A stretch of 20,841 nt of DNA, from contig DATMYQ010000133.1 in assembly GCA_035560935.1 (NCBI GenBank), forward strand, positions 1-20,841, read 5' to 3'. This DNA is from DATMYQ01 sp035560935. Its GTDB lineage: Bacteria; Bacillota; Negativicutes; Sporomusales; Sporomusaceae. Each line of letters opens with the position of its first letter. The stretch's first letter is position 1. Below are positions 6,661-15,129 of the stretch, one piece after another. The translations under genes were made by a program, and so were the position numbers. The notes beneath the pieces were generated by a model, which ran no database searches, was not told where the DNA came from, and saw only the letters and a program-made list of their open reading frames with translations.

Positions 6661-9321
6661 ATGTTTTCAGTTTTCACAGATTTTCTTTATCGCATGATCC
6701 ATAAAAAATGTTCAGGTTATATATGGGATAAGTATGTTCATGGACGCCACGAAAAAAATGGCCGCTATCGTTACCGGAATTCTTTGCGACCAGTGAAGAA
6801 TCTGCGGCGGCGGAGCCTGAACGGCTTGTGGGAATGCACGGACGGTGATCCCTATTTTGAAATAAATGGCGAAATGCCGGCAGGCAAAACACTGCTTTCC
6901 TGGATCGGAGGTACGGCTGGCGGAGAACCGTTCAGTGTGAAGCTTTATGCCGATTATGGCGATGGCTTTCAGGAAACGGATGCCATTTTGCTGCCGGCGG
7001 TTTTGACAGACAACCGGGAACGGTACAGCGCGTTGGTTCATTTTACCACCCCAGTCAAAGCGCTGCGTCTTGATCCTGGCGAGGAACGCCGGCGACTGGT
7101 ATTCAAGGATTTTTGCATGTACCGGATGAATTCACCGGAGTCTGTACCGAGACCGTTGTCTGCCGTGTTGCAGCCACAACAATATTTGCGGCAATTAAGC
7201 CCTTGGCAGTGGGAACGTACAGACACTGATCCTTATTTTGAACTGGCCGGCGAAATGCCGGGGGGATATACTCTGTTTGTCTGGTCGGGCGGCAGGGCGG
7301 GCGATGAGGTCTTTAAGGTCAAACTTTATGTCGACTACGGGGACGGTTTTACCGAAGAGGATACTGTTATGCTGGCCCGGATTGCGGAGAATCCGGTTTG
7401 CCGCTATAGCGCGGTAGTCTATTTTCGTCGGGAAGTGCATAAGCTGCGTGTTGATCCGGGTGAAGAACGCGGATTATTTTCGTTGGACGATTTTCATATG
7501 TATTCTATCAGTGGGCAGGACGCACTGATTTGTGCCGCCGGTAACTATTGCCAGCGGTCGGAAGCGCAGGAAATGGTGTCACTGATAAAAATGTGGCGGA
7601 GTTGGAAAAAGGACGGTATCAGCGGGGTTTGGAGCCAGCTGCACAAAGCAGTGCTGTATTCTGATTCGCCCACTGCTGCGTATCAACTGGGGCTGAAACA
7701 GCTGTCTTGGTGGGATAGAATCAGCAAGCGGCGCTCGGTTTGCCGCTTGGTTTACCAACCGTTGGTTTCGGTGGTTGTGCCGGTATACAATGTGGAAGAA
7801 CGCTGGCTGCGTCGCTGTATTGATTCCGTCCGGCGGCAAATATATCCACACTGGGAGTTGTGTCTGGTCGACGACCATTCGACGCGGGCGCACATTCGAC
7901 CGGTGCTGGAGGCGTATGCTGCTGCCGACTGTCGAATCAAAGTGCGGTTTCGTGATACCAATGGGCATATTTCCGTGTCGACAAATTCGGCATTGGATTT
8001 AGTGTCAGGAGAATATACCGCTTTTCTTGATCATGATGACGAACTGGCACTGGACGCGCTGGCGGAAATGGTGAGGTTGCTGAACCGGCATCCCGATGCT
8101 GATGTGGTTTACAGCGACGAAGATAAAATGGATGTGGATGATTTTCGGCATTCGCCGCACTTCAAACCGCAGTGGTCTCCCGATAATTTACTGTCGCATA
8201 TGTACACTTGCCACTTGGGTATGTACCGGACATCGCTGGTGCGGGAAATTGGCGGATTACGCACCGGATTTGAAGGCAGTCAGGATTATGATATGGTGTT
8301 GCGGCTGACGGAGCGCACCAGGAATGTTTACCATGTGGGGAAAGTGCTTTACCACTGGCGTACTTTGCCGGAATCCACCGCACACAGCGGTAATTCGAAA
8401 AATTATGCGGTCATTGCCGGAGAGAAAGCGTTACAGGAGGCTTTGGTGAGGCGAGGTGAAGGGGCATGGGCGGAAACTGTCAATTGTGGACTGTATCGAA
8501 CCCATTATCCGCTGCCGCCGCTGTCGCCACGCATTTCAATCATTCTGACGGAATACGAAGGGGGAAGCGGACTTAATCGTTGCCTGACCGCGATATTTCA
8601 GCATACCGTGTATCCGGATTTTGAAATCATTGCGGTGGATCCCGGAAATGATCCGGAAATCTCGTCGTTGCTTACTGAATGGAAACATCGATCTGGTGCA
8701 GCGTTTACCGTGCTGGCGGCGGACTTGGCTACCGGGGCGGGCAACCGGGTCAACCAGGCGGCGGTAGTGGCGCAGGGGGAGCTGCTGCTGCTGCTAAACG
8801 GCGGTAATGCGAATCTGAAATCTGACTGGCTGGAGGAAATGGCTGGTTATGCACTGCGGCCAAGTATTGGCGCTGTTGGTGCCAAGGTGATTGATACGGA
8901 ACATAATATTGTGCATGCCGGCATAGTCCTGGGTGCTAAGGACAGGCTGTATTATCCTTACCGGGGCTGGAGCAACGGCCAATATGGTTATATGGGGCGT
9001 CTGTACACCATCGCGAATTATTCGGCTGTCAGTGCCGCGTGCCTGATGGTGAAAAAAGTGTTGTTTCAACAGGTAGGAGGCTTTCATGAAATGTTGGAGA
9101 TGCCATTGGCCGAGGTCGATTTTTGCCTGAAATTAAAAGACAGCGGTCATTACCATGTCGTAGTGCCGTTTGTGGAACTGATGTTCCATCGGGAGCGGTC
9201 TGGCACCGCTGATTGCGGGAAAACGTCTATAGCAATGCTTCGTGAATATTGGGGGAACCGCATAGACGAAGATCCGCATTACAATCCGGAACTGATTGAC
9301 CGGGAACAACTGGCCCAGTGA
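6661..9321 (+). CDS. Large bifunctional-type GT2 glycosyltransferase with two N-terminal beta modules
   Basis: An 886-residue cytoplasmic protein. A basic N-terminus leads into two tandem beta-rich modules (about 55-158 and 180-283), a tryptophan-rich helical linker, and two GT2 domains. The first GT2 domain (about 366-600) starts PLVSVVVPVYN. It keeps VDDHST (D404, D405), a full DHDD metal site at 457-460 and YSDED, so it should be active. The second (about 622-880) starts PRISIIL. The metal motif expected as NNDVE reads NGGNANL (713-719), and the upstream DNGS-type motif reads DPGN, so it is probably inactive. ATG 6661 follows AAGGAA at 6645-6650. It is a tandem paralogue of the next gene. 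Donor and acceptor are unknown; polymer or side-chain synthesis is inferred. Confidence 0.88.
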   Translation: MFSVFTDFLYRMIHKKCSGYIWDKYVHGRHEKNGRYRYRNSLRPVKNLRRRSLNGLWECTDGDPYFEINGEMPAGKTLLSWIGGTAGGEPFSVKLYADYGDGFQETDAILLPAVLTDNRERYSALVHFTTPVKALRLDPGEERRRLVFKDFCMYRMNSPESVPRPLSAVLQPQQYLRQLSPWQWERTDTDPYFELAGEMPGGYTLFVWSGGRAGDEVFKVKLYVDYGDGFTEEDTVMLARIAENPVCRYSAVVYFRREVHKLRVDPGEERGLFSLDDFHMYSISGQDALICAAGNYCQRSEAQEMVSLIKMWRSWKKDGISGVWSQLHKAVLYSDSPTAAYQLGLKQLSWWDRISKRRSVCRLVYQPLVSVVVPVYNVEERWLRRCIDSVRRQIYPHWELCLVDDHSTRAHIRPVLEAYAAADCRIKVRFRDTNGHISVSTNSALDLVSGEYTAFLDHDDELALDALAEMVRLLNRHPDADVVYSDEDKMDVDDFRHSPHFKPQWSPDNLLSHMYTCHLGMYRTSLVREIGGLRTGFEGSQDYDMVLRLTERTRNVYHVGKVLYHWRTLPESTAHSGNSKNYAVIAGEKALQEALVRRGEGAWAETVNCGLYRTHYPLPPLSPRISIILTEYEGGSGLNRCLTAIFQHTVYPDFEIIAVDPGNDPEISSLLTEWKHRSGAAFTVLAADLATGAGNRVNQAAVVAQGELLLLLNGGNANLKSDWLEEMAGYALRPSIGAVGAKVIDTEHNIVHAGIVLGAKDRLYYPYRGWSNGQYGYMGRLYTIANYSAVSAACLMVKKVLFQQVGGFHEMLEMPLAEVDFCLKLKDSGHYHVVVPFVELMFHRERSGTADCGKTSIAMLREYWGNRIDEDPHYNPELIDREQLAQ
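6823..7134 (+). other. Beta-rich RxDP module, copy 1
   Basis: Residues about 55-158 of the 886-residue glycosyltransferase. It holds GDPYFE (about 62-67), YADYGDGFQE, RLDPGEER (D138) and a closing DFCMYRM. It aligns along its length with copy 2 of the same protein. It looks like a small beta sandwich; sugar binding is inference. Confidence 0.75.
7198..7509 (+). other. Beta-rich RxDP module, copy 2
   Basis: Residues about 180-283 of the same protein. TDPYFELAGEMPGG, YVDYGDGFTEED, RVDPGEERG (D265) and DDFHMYSI mirror copy 1. The DNA is also similar, for example GGCGAAATGCCGG in both, pointing to an internal duplication. Confidence 0.75.
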
Positions 9322-9356
9322 AGAAATATTACCGGCTACATTGCGGTGAGCGAGGC

Positions 9357-9361
9357 GGGAG
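9357..9361 (+). promoter_or_regulatory. Ribosome binding site supporting ATG start at 9367
   Basis: GGGAG ends 5 bases before ATG 9367, favouring it over the upstream in-frame GTG 9346. Confidence 0.5.
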
Positions 9362-9366
9362 CGAGG

Positions 9367-11637
9367 ATGAAAGTCATAAACTGGGGTCAGTGTCTATTAC
9401 GGTCCATCAGGCAACGTTTCCGCAAGAAATACTGCCCCGGATTACAGCCTGTTGCGGGTCTGAAACCTTTGAACACAGCGGACAATTGGGATCGAACCAC
9501 TGTGGATCCACAGTTTTTGTTTTCCGATCCATTGCCGGAAGGCTGGGTACTGATTTCCTGGTGGGCGGCGAGCGGCAGAAATGTTCCAGTTTCTCTGCGG
9601 CTTTATGTTGACGCTGGTGCTGGCTTCACGGAAGAAAGGGTTAGTGTACTGGGAGTCGTAAAGGGAGATCGACGCGAATTTTATCAACGGGTGATCAATA
9701 TTCCGGCGGGGAGCCGGAGCTGGCGTCTTGATCCTGGCGAGGATACTGGACCAATTTACCTTGCGGATTTTACCGTTGTCGCCATCTGTGCAGTGGAATC
9801 GCTGGGGCGTGCAGTCAAAAGTCTCTTAGACCAGAGGCCATCGATACGGTTGCTGGAGATTTGGCGCATTTGGAGGCGGAACGGAACGGCTGGTCTGTTG
9901 GAGAGGTGCCGACAGAGCGAGCTGCCCGCAATTCTTGCCTCGGGGTGGAATGAATGCTATAATCAAGCTTATACTGTTTTAGTTGCGCAACGGATGCAAG
10001 GCTTGTTGGACCGGAAACCGCCGCCCCGATGCTGTTATCGGCAGAAACGGCCCGGTTTCACTCTACTGTTGCTGCTTGATACGGTGGCGGCAGGGGCACT
10101 GGAAAGTTTTTTGGATGCGCTGAAATTACAAACCTACGTTAATTGGGAACTGTATATAGTCCTCGATTCTCCAACTTCTGAGACAAAAGCAATGCTGGAC
10201 TGGCAGATCGGCAATGACGGACGAATTCGACTTTTGGACGGAGCTGTTTCCGAAGCGGACGGACTTAACCGGGCTTTGAAGCAGGCTTGTGGCCGTTATG
10301 CTGCCGTTTTACAGACTCGTTACCATCTGCTTCCGAATGCTTTGGAAGAAATGAATAATTATCTGGAAACTCATCCGGACGTCGATATGCTTTATAGCGA
10401 TGAAGATTGGACGGATTTTGCCGGAAGACGGTATTTGCCGCATTTTAAACCGGACTGGGCGCCGGATACCTTTTTGTTACAGAATTTTATCGGACTTACG
10501 GGCGTTTACCGAACCGAATTACTCCGAAAATTGGGCGGTTTTCGCAGCAGCTCAGCCGAACTGGCCGCATATGACGCGGTGTTGCGGGTAGCAGAGAAAA
10601 CCGACAAAATTCATCATATTTCTCAGGTTTTGTTCACCTGCTGTGGTCCGCAAAAAAATAAAACCATCAACGATTTGGCATCTGATGCGTCGGCCAATGG
10701 ATGTTATCTGCAGGTGCTGCGCGAAGCGTTACAGCGCAGGGGAGAAGGCGGTCGGCTTATTTTTTCAAAACAACAGTGGCATATTTTGTATCCGGTGGAT
10801 CCTCAGCCGCTGATATCCATTCTTATTCCAACCCGTGATCAGAGCGCATTATTGTCCTCTTGCTTGAGGTCACTGTTTGCGTTGACGACATATAAAAACT
10901 TTGAAGTCATCATTATTGACAACGGCAGCGCCGAAGAGCAAACGCGCCGGTTGCTGACCCGGTGGCGGCGGCGGCAGCCGGCGCGTTTGCGCGTCATTCG
11001 TGATGAATTGCCTTTTAATTATTCTCGCCTCAATAATTTGGGGTTTCAGAATTCGCGGGGGGACTTGCTGTTATTACTGAATAATGACGTGGAGATTGTC
11101 ACTCCCGACTGGCTGGAACGCATGGCCGGGCAGGCATTGCGGGCCGAGATCGGCGCGGTAGGCGCAAAACTTCTTTATCCTGACCGGACTGTTCAACATG
11201 CCGGAATTATCATGGGGGTTGGCGGAATTGCCGTACATGGGCATCGACGGTTGCCTGAGGAAAGCGCTGGATATTTTGGTCAGTTGGGAATAACGACCAA
11301 TTGTGCTGCGGTTACCGGTGCCTGCCTGATGGTGAAACGAGAGCTCTTTGCTTTACTGGGCGGTCTGGATGACCAACTGGCGGTGGCTTACAATGACATT
11401 GACTTTTGCCTGTGCCTGATGCGGCAGGGAAAACGCAATCTGGTGGAGAAAAGCGTTACACTGATTCATCATGAATCCGTTAGCCGGGGGCAGGATCTTT
11501 CCGCGGCAAAAGCGGCCAGGCTATCTGCAGAAGCGGCGATTATTCAGGCGCGTTGGCCGGAAATATTGCAGCATGACCCCTATTATAACCCTAATCTGAC
11601 GCGCCGGCGGGAAGATTATTCGCTTGATATCAGCTAG
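9367..11637 (+). CDS. Large GT2 glycosyltransferase, paralogue of the preceding gene
   Basis: A 756-residue cytoplasmic protein with one N-terminal beta module (about 38-140), a helical linker and two GT2 domains. In the first domain (about 231-470) the nucleotide motif has become VLDSPTS. The metal site aligned with DHDD of the neighbour reads QTRY (316-319), although YSDED is kept, so this domain is probably inactive. The second domain (about 480-745) is intact: PLISILIPTRD, IIDNGS, LLLLNNDVE with D574, YNDIDFCL and a late IHHES. This is the mirror image of the upstream paralogue. ATG 9367 is preferred over GTG 9346 because GGGAG lies 5 bases before it. The donor sugar is unknown. The pair may act together as one functional bidomain polymerase, which is inference. 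Confidence 0.87.
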   Translation: MKVINWGQCLLRSIRQRFRKKYCPGLQPVAGLKPLNTADNWDRTTVDPQFLFSDPLPEGWVLISWWAASGRNVPVSLRLYVDAGAGFTEERVSVLGVVKGDRREFYQRVINIPAGSRSWRLDPGEDTGPIYLADFTVVAICAVESLGRAVKSLLDQRPSIRLLEIWRIWRRNGTAGLLERCRQSELPAILASGWNECYNQAYTVLVAQRMQGLLDRKPPPRCCYRQKRPGFTLLLLLDTVAAGALESFLDALKLQTYVNWELYIVLDSPTSETKAMLDWQIGNDGRIRLLDGAVSEADGLNRALKQACGRYAAVLQTRYHLLPNALEEMNNYLETHPDVDMLYSDEDWTDFAGRRYLPHFKPDWAPDTFLLQNFIGLTGVYRTELLRKLGGFRSSSAELAAYDAVLRVAEKTDKIHHISQVLFTCCGPQKNKTINDLASDASANGCYLQVLREALQRRGEGGRLIFSKQQWHILYPVDPQPLISILIPTRDQSALLSSCLRSLFALTTYKNFEVIIIDNGSAEEQTRRLLTRWRRRQPARLRVIRDELPFNYSRLNNLGFQNSRGDLLLLLNNDVEIVTPDWLERMAGQALRAEIGAVGAKLLYPDRTVQHAGIIMGVGGIAVHGHRRLPEESAGYFGQLGITTNCAAVTGACLMVKRELFALLGGLDDQLAVAYNDIDFCLCLMRQGKRNLVEKSVTLIHHESVSRGQDLSAAKAARLSAEAAIIQARWPEILQHDPYYNPNLTRRREDYSLDIS
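9478..9786 (+). other. Beta-rich RxDP module, copy 3
   Basis: Residues about 38-140 of the 756-residue glycosyltransferase. VDPQFLF, YVDAGAGFTEE, RLDPGEDTG (D122) and ADFTVV follow the same order as in copies 1 and 2. A 21-base stretch (9723-9743) is identical to 7065-7085 in copy 1. Confidence 0.75.
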
Positions 11638-11677
11638 CGATCAGATGGACCGCATGATTTAAGGGACGGAAAATGGT

Positions 11678-11682
11678 GGAGG
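11678..11682 (+). promoter_or_regulatory. Strong ribosome binding site for the TTG start of wzm
   Basis: GGAGG lies 7 bases before TTG 11690, supporting a non-ATG start. Confidence 0.6.
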
Positions 11683-11689
11683 CGATATT

Positions 11690-12502
11690 TTGTTGCGCTA
11701 TTTGCAATTGTTTTACGAGTTTTTAATTGATGTATTCAAAAGCCGCAATATCATCATTGAATTGACTAAGAAGGACTTTCGGTCACGTTACCTGGGTTCT
11801 CAGCTGGGGATTTTATGGGCTTTTATTCAGCCAATGATGATGATTGCAATTTTTTGGTTTGTGTTTCAGGTGGGTTTTAAATCAACCCCCGTTGCCAATT
11901 TTCCGTTCATTCTTTGGCTGATGGCGGGTATCATTCCCTGGTTTTTCTTTTCTGAAAGCATCGCCAGTGCCACCGGGTCAATACAGGAGCACTCCTTTCT
12001 TGTAAAAAAAGTAGTCTTTCGGGTCAGTATTTTACCTATCGTCAAAATTCTGTCGGCGTTGGTGATTCATTTGTTTTTTGTCATGGTGCTGTTTGTTATG
12101 ATGCTGGCATATGGATATATGCCTACCTTGTATATGTTACAGGTTCTTTATTATCTGATCGCGATGATCGTGTTGGTGTTGGGAATATCGTGGCTTACAT
12201 CATCACTTATCGTATTTCTGCGTGATATTGGTCATGTCATAGGCGTGGTGTTGCAGTTTGGTTTCTGGCTGACGCCAATATTTTGGTCGATTGGCTACGT
12301 GCCGGAGCAATATCGTTTTTTGATCAAGCTTAATCCGGCTTTTTATATTATTGAAGGATATCGTAACAGTCTTATCTATGGACGGTGGTTCTGGGAGGAC
12401 TGGCGTCTGACACTGTATTTTTGGGTGATAGCAGTGCTTTTTTTGTGTTTTGGAGCACTTTTATTCCGACGTTTGCGGCCGCATTTCGCTGACGTATTAT
12501 AG
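11690..12502 (+). CDS. wzm: Polysaccharide ABC-2 exporter, permease subunit
   Basis: A 270-residue inner-membrane protein of the Wzm/TagG family, which forms the channel that exports undecaprenyl-linked glycans across the inner membrane. About six hydrophobic segments are visible. The family-typical N-terminal stretch LTKKDFRSRYLGSQLGILWA comes before the first helix, WFFFSESIASATGSI and a conserved charged region follow, and LNPAFYIIEGYRNS comes near the end. Translation appears to start at TTG 11690 behind GGAGG. The ATPase gene begins 15 bases after the stop, so the two are co-translated partners. This marks the pathway as ABC-dependent rather than Wzx/Wzy-dependent. No flippase or Wzy-like polymerase is seen in the window. 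Confidence 0.93.
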   Translation: MLRYLQLFYEFLIDVFKSRNIIIELTKKDFRSRYLGSQLGILWAFIQPMMMIAIFWFVFQVGFKSTPVANFPFILWLMAGIIPWFFFSESIASATGSIQEHSFLVKKVVFRVSILPIVKILSALVIHLFFVMVLFVMMLAYGYMPTLYMLQVLYYLIAMIVLVLGISWLTSSLIVFLRDIGHVIGVVLQFGFWLTPIFWSIGYVPEQYRFLIKLNPAFYIIEGYRNSLIYGRWFWEDWRLTLYFWVIAVLFLCFGALLFRRLRPHFADVL

Positions 12503-12517
12503 AAAGAGGAAAGAAAA

Positions 12518-13750
12518 ATGGACAGTAAGGAACTGGCAATTGATATTCAACAGTTGAGCAAAGTGTACCATATCTATAACAACCCGCGGGATCGCCTGAA
12601 ACAAAGCCTGTCGCTGAACCGCAAAAAATATTACCATGAATTTTGGGCACTGAAGAACGTGTCATTTTCGGTTCAAAAAGGGGAAACCATTGGGATTATT
12701 GGACGTAACGGTTCGGGAAAAAGTACGCTGTTGCAAGTCATCGCCGGCATATTGACACCTTCTGCCGGCAGCGCGGCAGTTCATGGACGCATGGCGGCCC
12801 TGTTGGAGCTTGGCGCCGGCTTTAACCCGGAAATGACCGGACGCGAAAACGCTTATCTCAATGCAACACTGCTGGGTGTACCGCAAAACCAGATTGAGGA
12901 GCAGATGCCACGAATAGAAAAATTTGCCGAAATTGGTGATTTCATTGATCAACCCGTAAAATTGTATTCGTCCGGGATGTTTGTACGGTTGGCATTTGCC
13001 TGCGCGGTGAATGTAAATCCGGATATCCTTATTGTAGACGAAGCCCTTGCGGTGGGCGACCTGCAATTCCAGTTAAAATGCATTGAGAAAATGAAATCGT
13101 TTAAACGTCAGGGGAAAACGATACTGTTTGTCAGCCACGATACTTATTCCGTAAAAAATTTCTGTGACTCAGCTGTTTGGATGCGTGATGGTCAGGTTTA
13201 TTTGCGTGGTGACGTAAATACCGTAACGCATGAATATGAAGAATTTATGAAACTGGGTGCCGCAGCGTATGAAGAAGACACACCTGTTCCGGCAACGGTG
13301 GCATCTGAAACGGAACCGAAGAAACATGTCGTCACGATTGAAAAAATACATTTTTGGGATGCAAATCATCACGAAAAAAAAGATTTTTGCTTTGGGGAAA
13401 GCTTGACAGTGGAAATCGAATATGTTTTGCATACACCACTTGACGGGATTGTGGGCGGAATTGCATTGTACGATAAAAACAATACATATATCTGTGGCCT
13501 CAATACCAAATTGGATCAGTGCCGGCTGCCGTCACGGCCGGGACGCCACAGGCTTGCGGTTCGATATCAGGATATGAAGCTGCTTCCGGGTACTTATTTT
13601 ATTGACATTGGTTTTTTTGACAGTTCGGCAGTGGTCAACCTGGATTACAAAAGTCGCTTTGACTATTTCCGCATTGTCAATAACGGAGAGTATTTTGCGG
13701 AAGGGGTAACCTTCATTCCCCACCGGTGGGAGTGCGGGGAGGAGAGTTAA
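12518..13750 (+). CDS. wzt: Polysaccharide ABC-2 exporter, ATPase subunit with C-terminal glycan-recognition domain
   Basis: A 410-residue cytoplasmic ATPase paired with Wzm. The ATP-binding domain has Walker A GRNGSGKST at 62-70, the Wzt/TagH-type signature YSSGMFVRL at about 150-158, Walker B ILIVDEALAVGD at 170-181 and the switch His in LFVSHD. After an acidic, proline-containing linker (about 250-270), a beta-rich C-terminal domain (about 272-405) matches the extended Wzt type. In studied systems that domain binds the modified non-reducing end of the glycan and licenses its export. Its presence predicts a terminal cap on the polymer here. ATG 12518 follows AGAGGAAAG. The methyltransferase gene starts 2 bases after the stop. 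Confidence 0.93.
   Translation: MDSKELAIDIQQLSKVYHIYNNPRDRLKQSLSLNRKKYYHEFWALKNVSFSVQKGETIGIIGRNGSGKSTLLQVIAGILTPSAGSAAVHGRMAALLELGAGFNPEMTGRENAYLNATLLGVPQNQIEEQMPRIEKFAEIGDFIDQPVKLYSSGMFVRLAFACAVNVNPDILIVDEALAVGDLQFQLKCIEKMKSFKRQGKTILFVSHDTYSVKNFCDSAVWMRDGQVYLRGDVNTVTHEYEEFMKLGAAAYEEDTPVPATVASETEPKKHVVTIEKIHFWDANHHEKKDFCFGESLTVEIEYVLHTPLDGIVGGIALYDKNNTYICGLNTKLDQCRLPSRPGRHRLAVRYQDMKLLPGTYFIDIGFFDSSAVVNLDYKSRFDYFRIVNNGEYFAEGVTFIPHRWECGEES
13737..13746 (+). promoter_or_regulatory. Ribosome binding site supporting GTG start at 13753
   Basis: A GGGGAGGAGA run inside the last codons of wzt lies 6 bases before GTG 13753. The longer reading from GTG 13726 would overlap wzt and lacks such a site. 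Confidence 0.6.
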
Positions 13751-13752
13751 CA

Positions 13753-15087
13753 GTGAAATACCATAACACAGTGAATATGACGACTGACAATTCCGCATCA
13801 CTGATTCTACGTCGTATTGTTCCCGGCAGCCGGGTGCTGGAATTGGGAGCGGCTACCGGTTATATGACCCAATATATGGCGGAGCAGCTTGGGTGCCGAG
13901 TTTGGGCAGTGGAAATTGACCCGGAAGCTGCAGAACTGGCCAGTGTTTATGCAGAGCGAATGCAAGTTGCCGATCTGAATGGTACGGGCTGGTTGCAGGA
14001 TTTGGAAACAAATTCGTTTGATCATATCATTTTGGTGGACGTGCTGGAACATTTACGTGAACCGGATCAGGTTTTACAGCGAGTGCGACCGTTTTTAAAA
14101 CCGACAGGGACGCTATTGACCTCAATTCCCAATATTGCCCATAATGCAGTGATTATGTCGCTGCTGAGGGATGAGTTTCCTTACCGGGAACTAGGCTTGC
14201 TGGATAATTCTCATATCCGTTTTTTCACCGGTACCGGAATTGGACAATTGTTAATATCAGCAGGATTGCTGCCGGTGGAATGGGATGTTACCGTTGCGGT
14301 GCCGGCTGCGACCGAATTTCAACGAACATATGACGAATTTCCGCCGGCGGTGGCGGAATTTTTGGAAGACCGCCCTAACGGTCATGTGTATCAATATATT
14401 ACTGTATCCCGCCGTGCCGACAACGAGCCCGAACTGTTGCCGGTGCCGCCGCCGGAAATTATCGCGGAGTATGTCGCCGGCGGAATACAGCTTTTTTGGA
14501 TGACAGAAACAGGATTTTGCGAAGACAGTTCCCGGCGACTGCCGCTCTGGGCCGGAGAGCCATCCCGGCAGTATCAGGTGTTACTTCCACGCCAGAGTTC
14601 GGGGCCGATACGCCTGGATCCCGGTTGCCATCCGGCCTGTTTGCGACTTGAACAGCTGAGCGTGTCATCTGAGGGACCGGCGGGAGAAAAGGAATTATTC
14701 CGGTGCTCCGGTGCTGACGGTTATCAGGGATTAGTGGCCGCACATCAGGTTGTACCGTTGATTAAAGATGGCGCTTACCGTTGCGTTTGTACCGGGGATG
14801 ACCCGCAAATATTGATTGAACACCCGGCATTGGAGGATTACAGCGGTCCGGTGAGGCTCCGCTTTAGTCTATGGTGGGAACGCTTACCTGTAAGTGCGGT
14901 AAGCTGGTTTTGCCGTTTGGAAGAGGAAAGCTGCGTTGCCCGTGAAGAATGGATACAGGAAGAACTACAGCAGAAATTGCGGACCATTCAACGACTGGAA
15001 GAGCAAATCGCGGTGATGTCGCAAAGCTGCGCTGCCAGGCTGGGTAAAGGCGTGGACCGGTTACAAAACATTTTCCGCACCAAATAG
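13753..15087 (+). CDS. SAM-dependent methyltransferase with beta module and C-terminal coiled coil
   Basis: A 444-residue protein if it starts at GTG 13753. The N-terminal class I methyltransferase domain (about 1-225) shows motif I VLELGAATG at 28-36, the acidic ribose-binding AVEIDPEA, and DVLEHLREPDQVL from 96. LLTSIPNIAHN follows, as in UbiE/UbiG-like enzymes of glycan loci. Residues about 242-303 carry the RxDP module (GFCEDSS, IRLDPG at 286-291), with a TGDDPQI element at 347-353. Residues about 396-441 form a predicted coiled coil (EEWIQEELQQKL, IQRLEEQIAVM). It lies right behind wzt, whose C-terminal domain should recognise a capped glycan. A chain-capping or chain-length role like that of WbdD is possible but inferred. 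Sugar O-methylation within the chain is the alternative. Confidence 0.82.
   Translation: MKYHNTVNMTTDNSASLILRRIVPGSRVLELGAATGYMTQYMAEQLGCRVWAVEIDPEAAELASVYAERMQVADLNGTGWLQDLETNSFDHIILVDVLEHLREPDQVLQRVRPFLKPTGTLLTSIPNIAHNAVIMSLLRDEFPYRELGLLDNSHIRFFTGTGIGQLLISAGLLPVEWDVTVAVPAATEFQRTYDEFPPAVAEFLEDRPNGHVYQYITVSRRADNEPELLPVPPPEIIAEYVAGGIQLFWMTETGFCEDSSRRLPLWAGEPSRQYQVLLPRQSSGPIRLDPGCHPACLRLEQLSVSSEGPAGEKELFRCSGADGYQGLVAAHQVVPLIKDGAYRCVCTGDDPQILIEHPALEDYSGPVRLRFSLWWERLPVSAVSWFCRLEEESCVAREEWIQEELQQKLRTIQRLEEQIAVMSQSCAARLGKGVDRLQNIFRTK
14476..14877 (+). other. Beta-rich RxDP module, copy 4, divergent
   Basis: In the methyltransferase C-terminal half: IQLFWMTETGFCEDSS, IRLDPGC and a closing RLEQLSV, followed about 45 residues on by TGDDPQILIE. 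The DP-starting strand that opens copies 1-3 comes after the RLDP part here, as in copy 5. Confidence 0.6.
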
Positions 15088-15115
15088 GAATGGGTGCCAT
15101 TTGACTGATCGAGTC

Positions 15116-15122
15116 AAGGAGG
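15116..15122 (+). promoter_or_regulatory. Near-consensus ribosome binding site for TTG start at 15130
   Basis: AAGGAGG sits 7 bases before TTG 15130, opening the acylation genes behind a 42-bp gap. Confidence 0.65.
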
Positions 15123-15129
15123 ACTTCAT

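Noticed and set aside
13726..13752. Longer methyltransferase reading from GTG 13726 overlapping wzt
   Set aside because: The shorter start at 13753 has a strong ribosome site and avoids the overlap; the extra nine residues translate that ribosome site.
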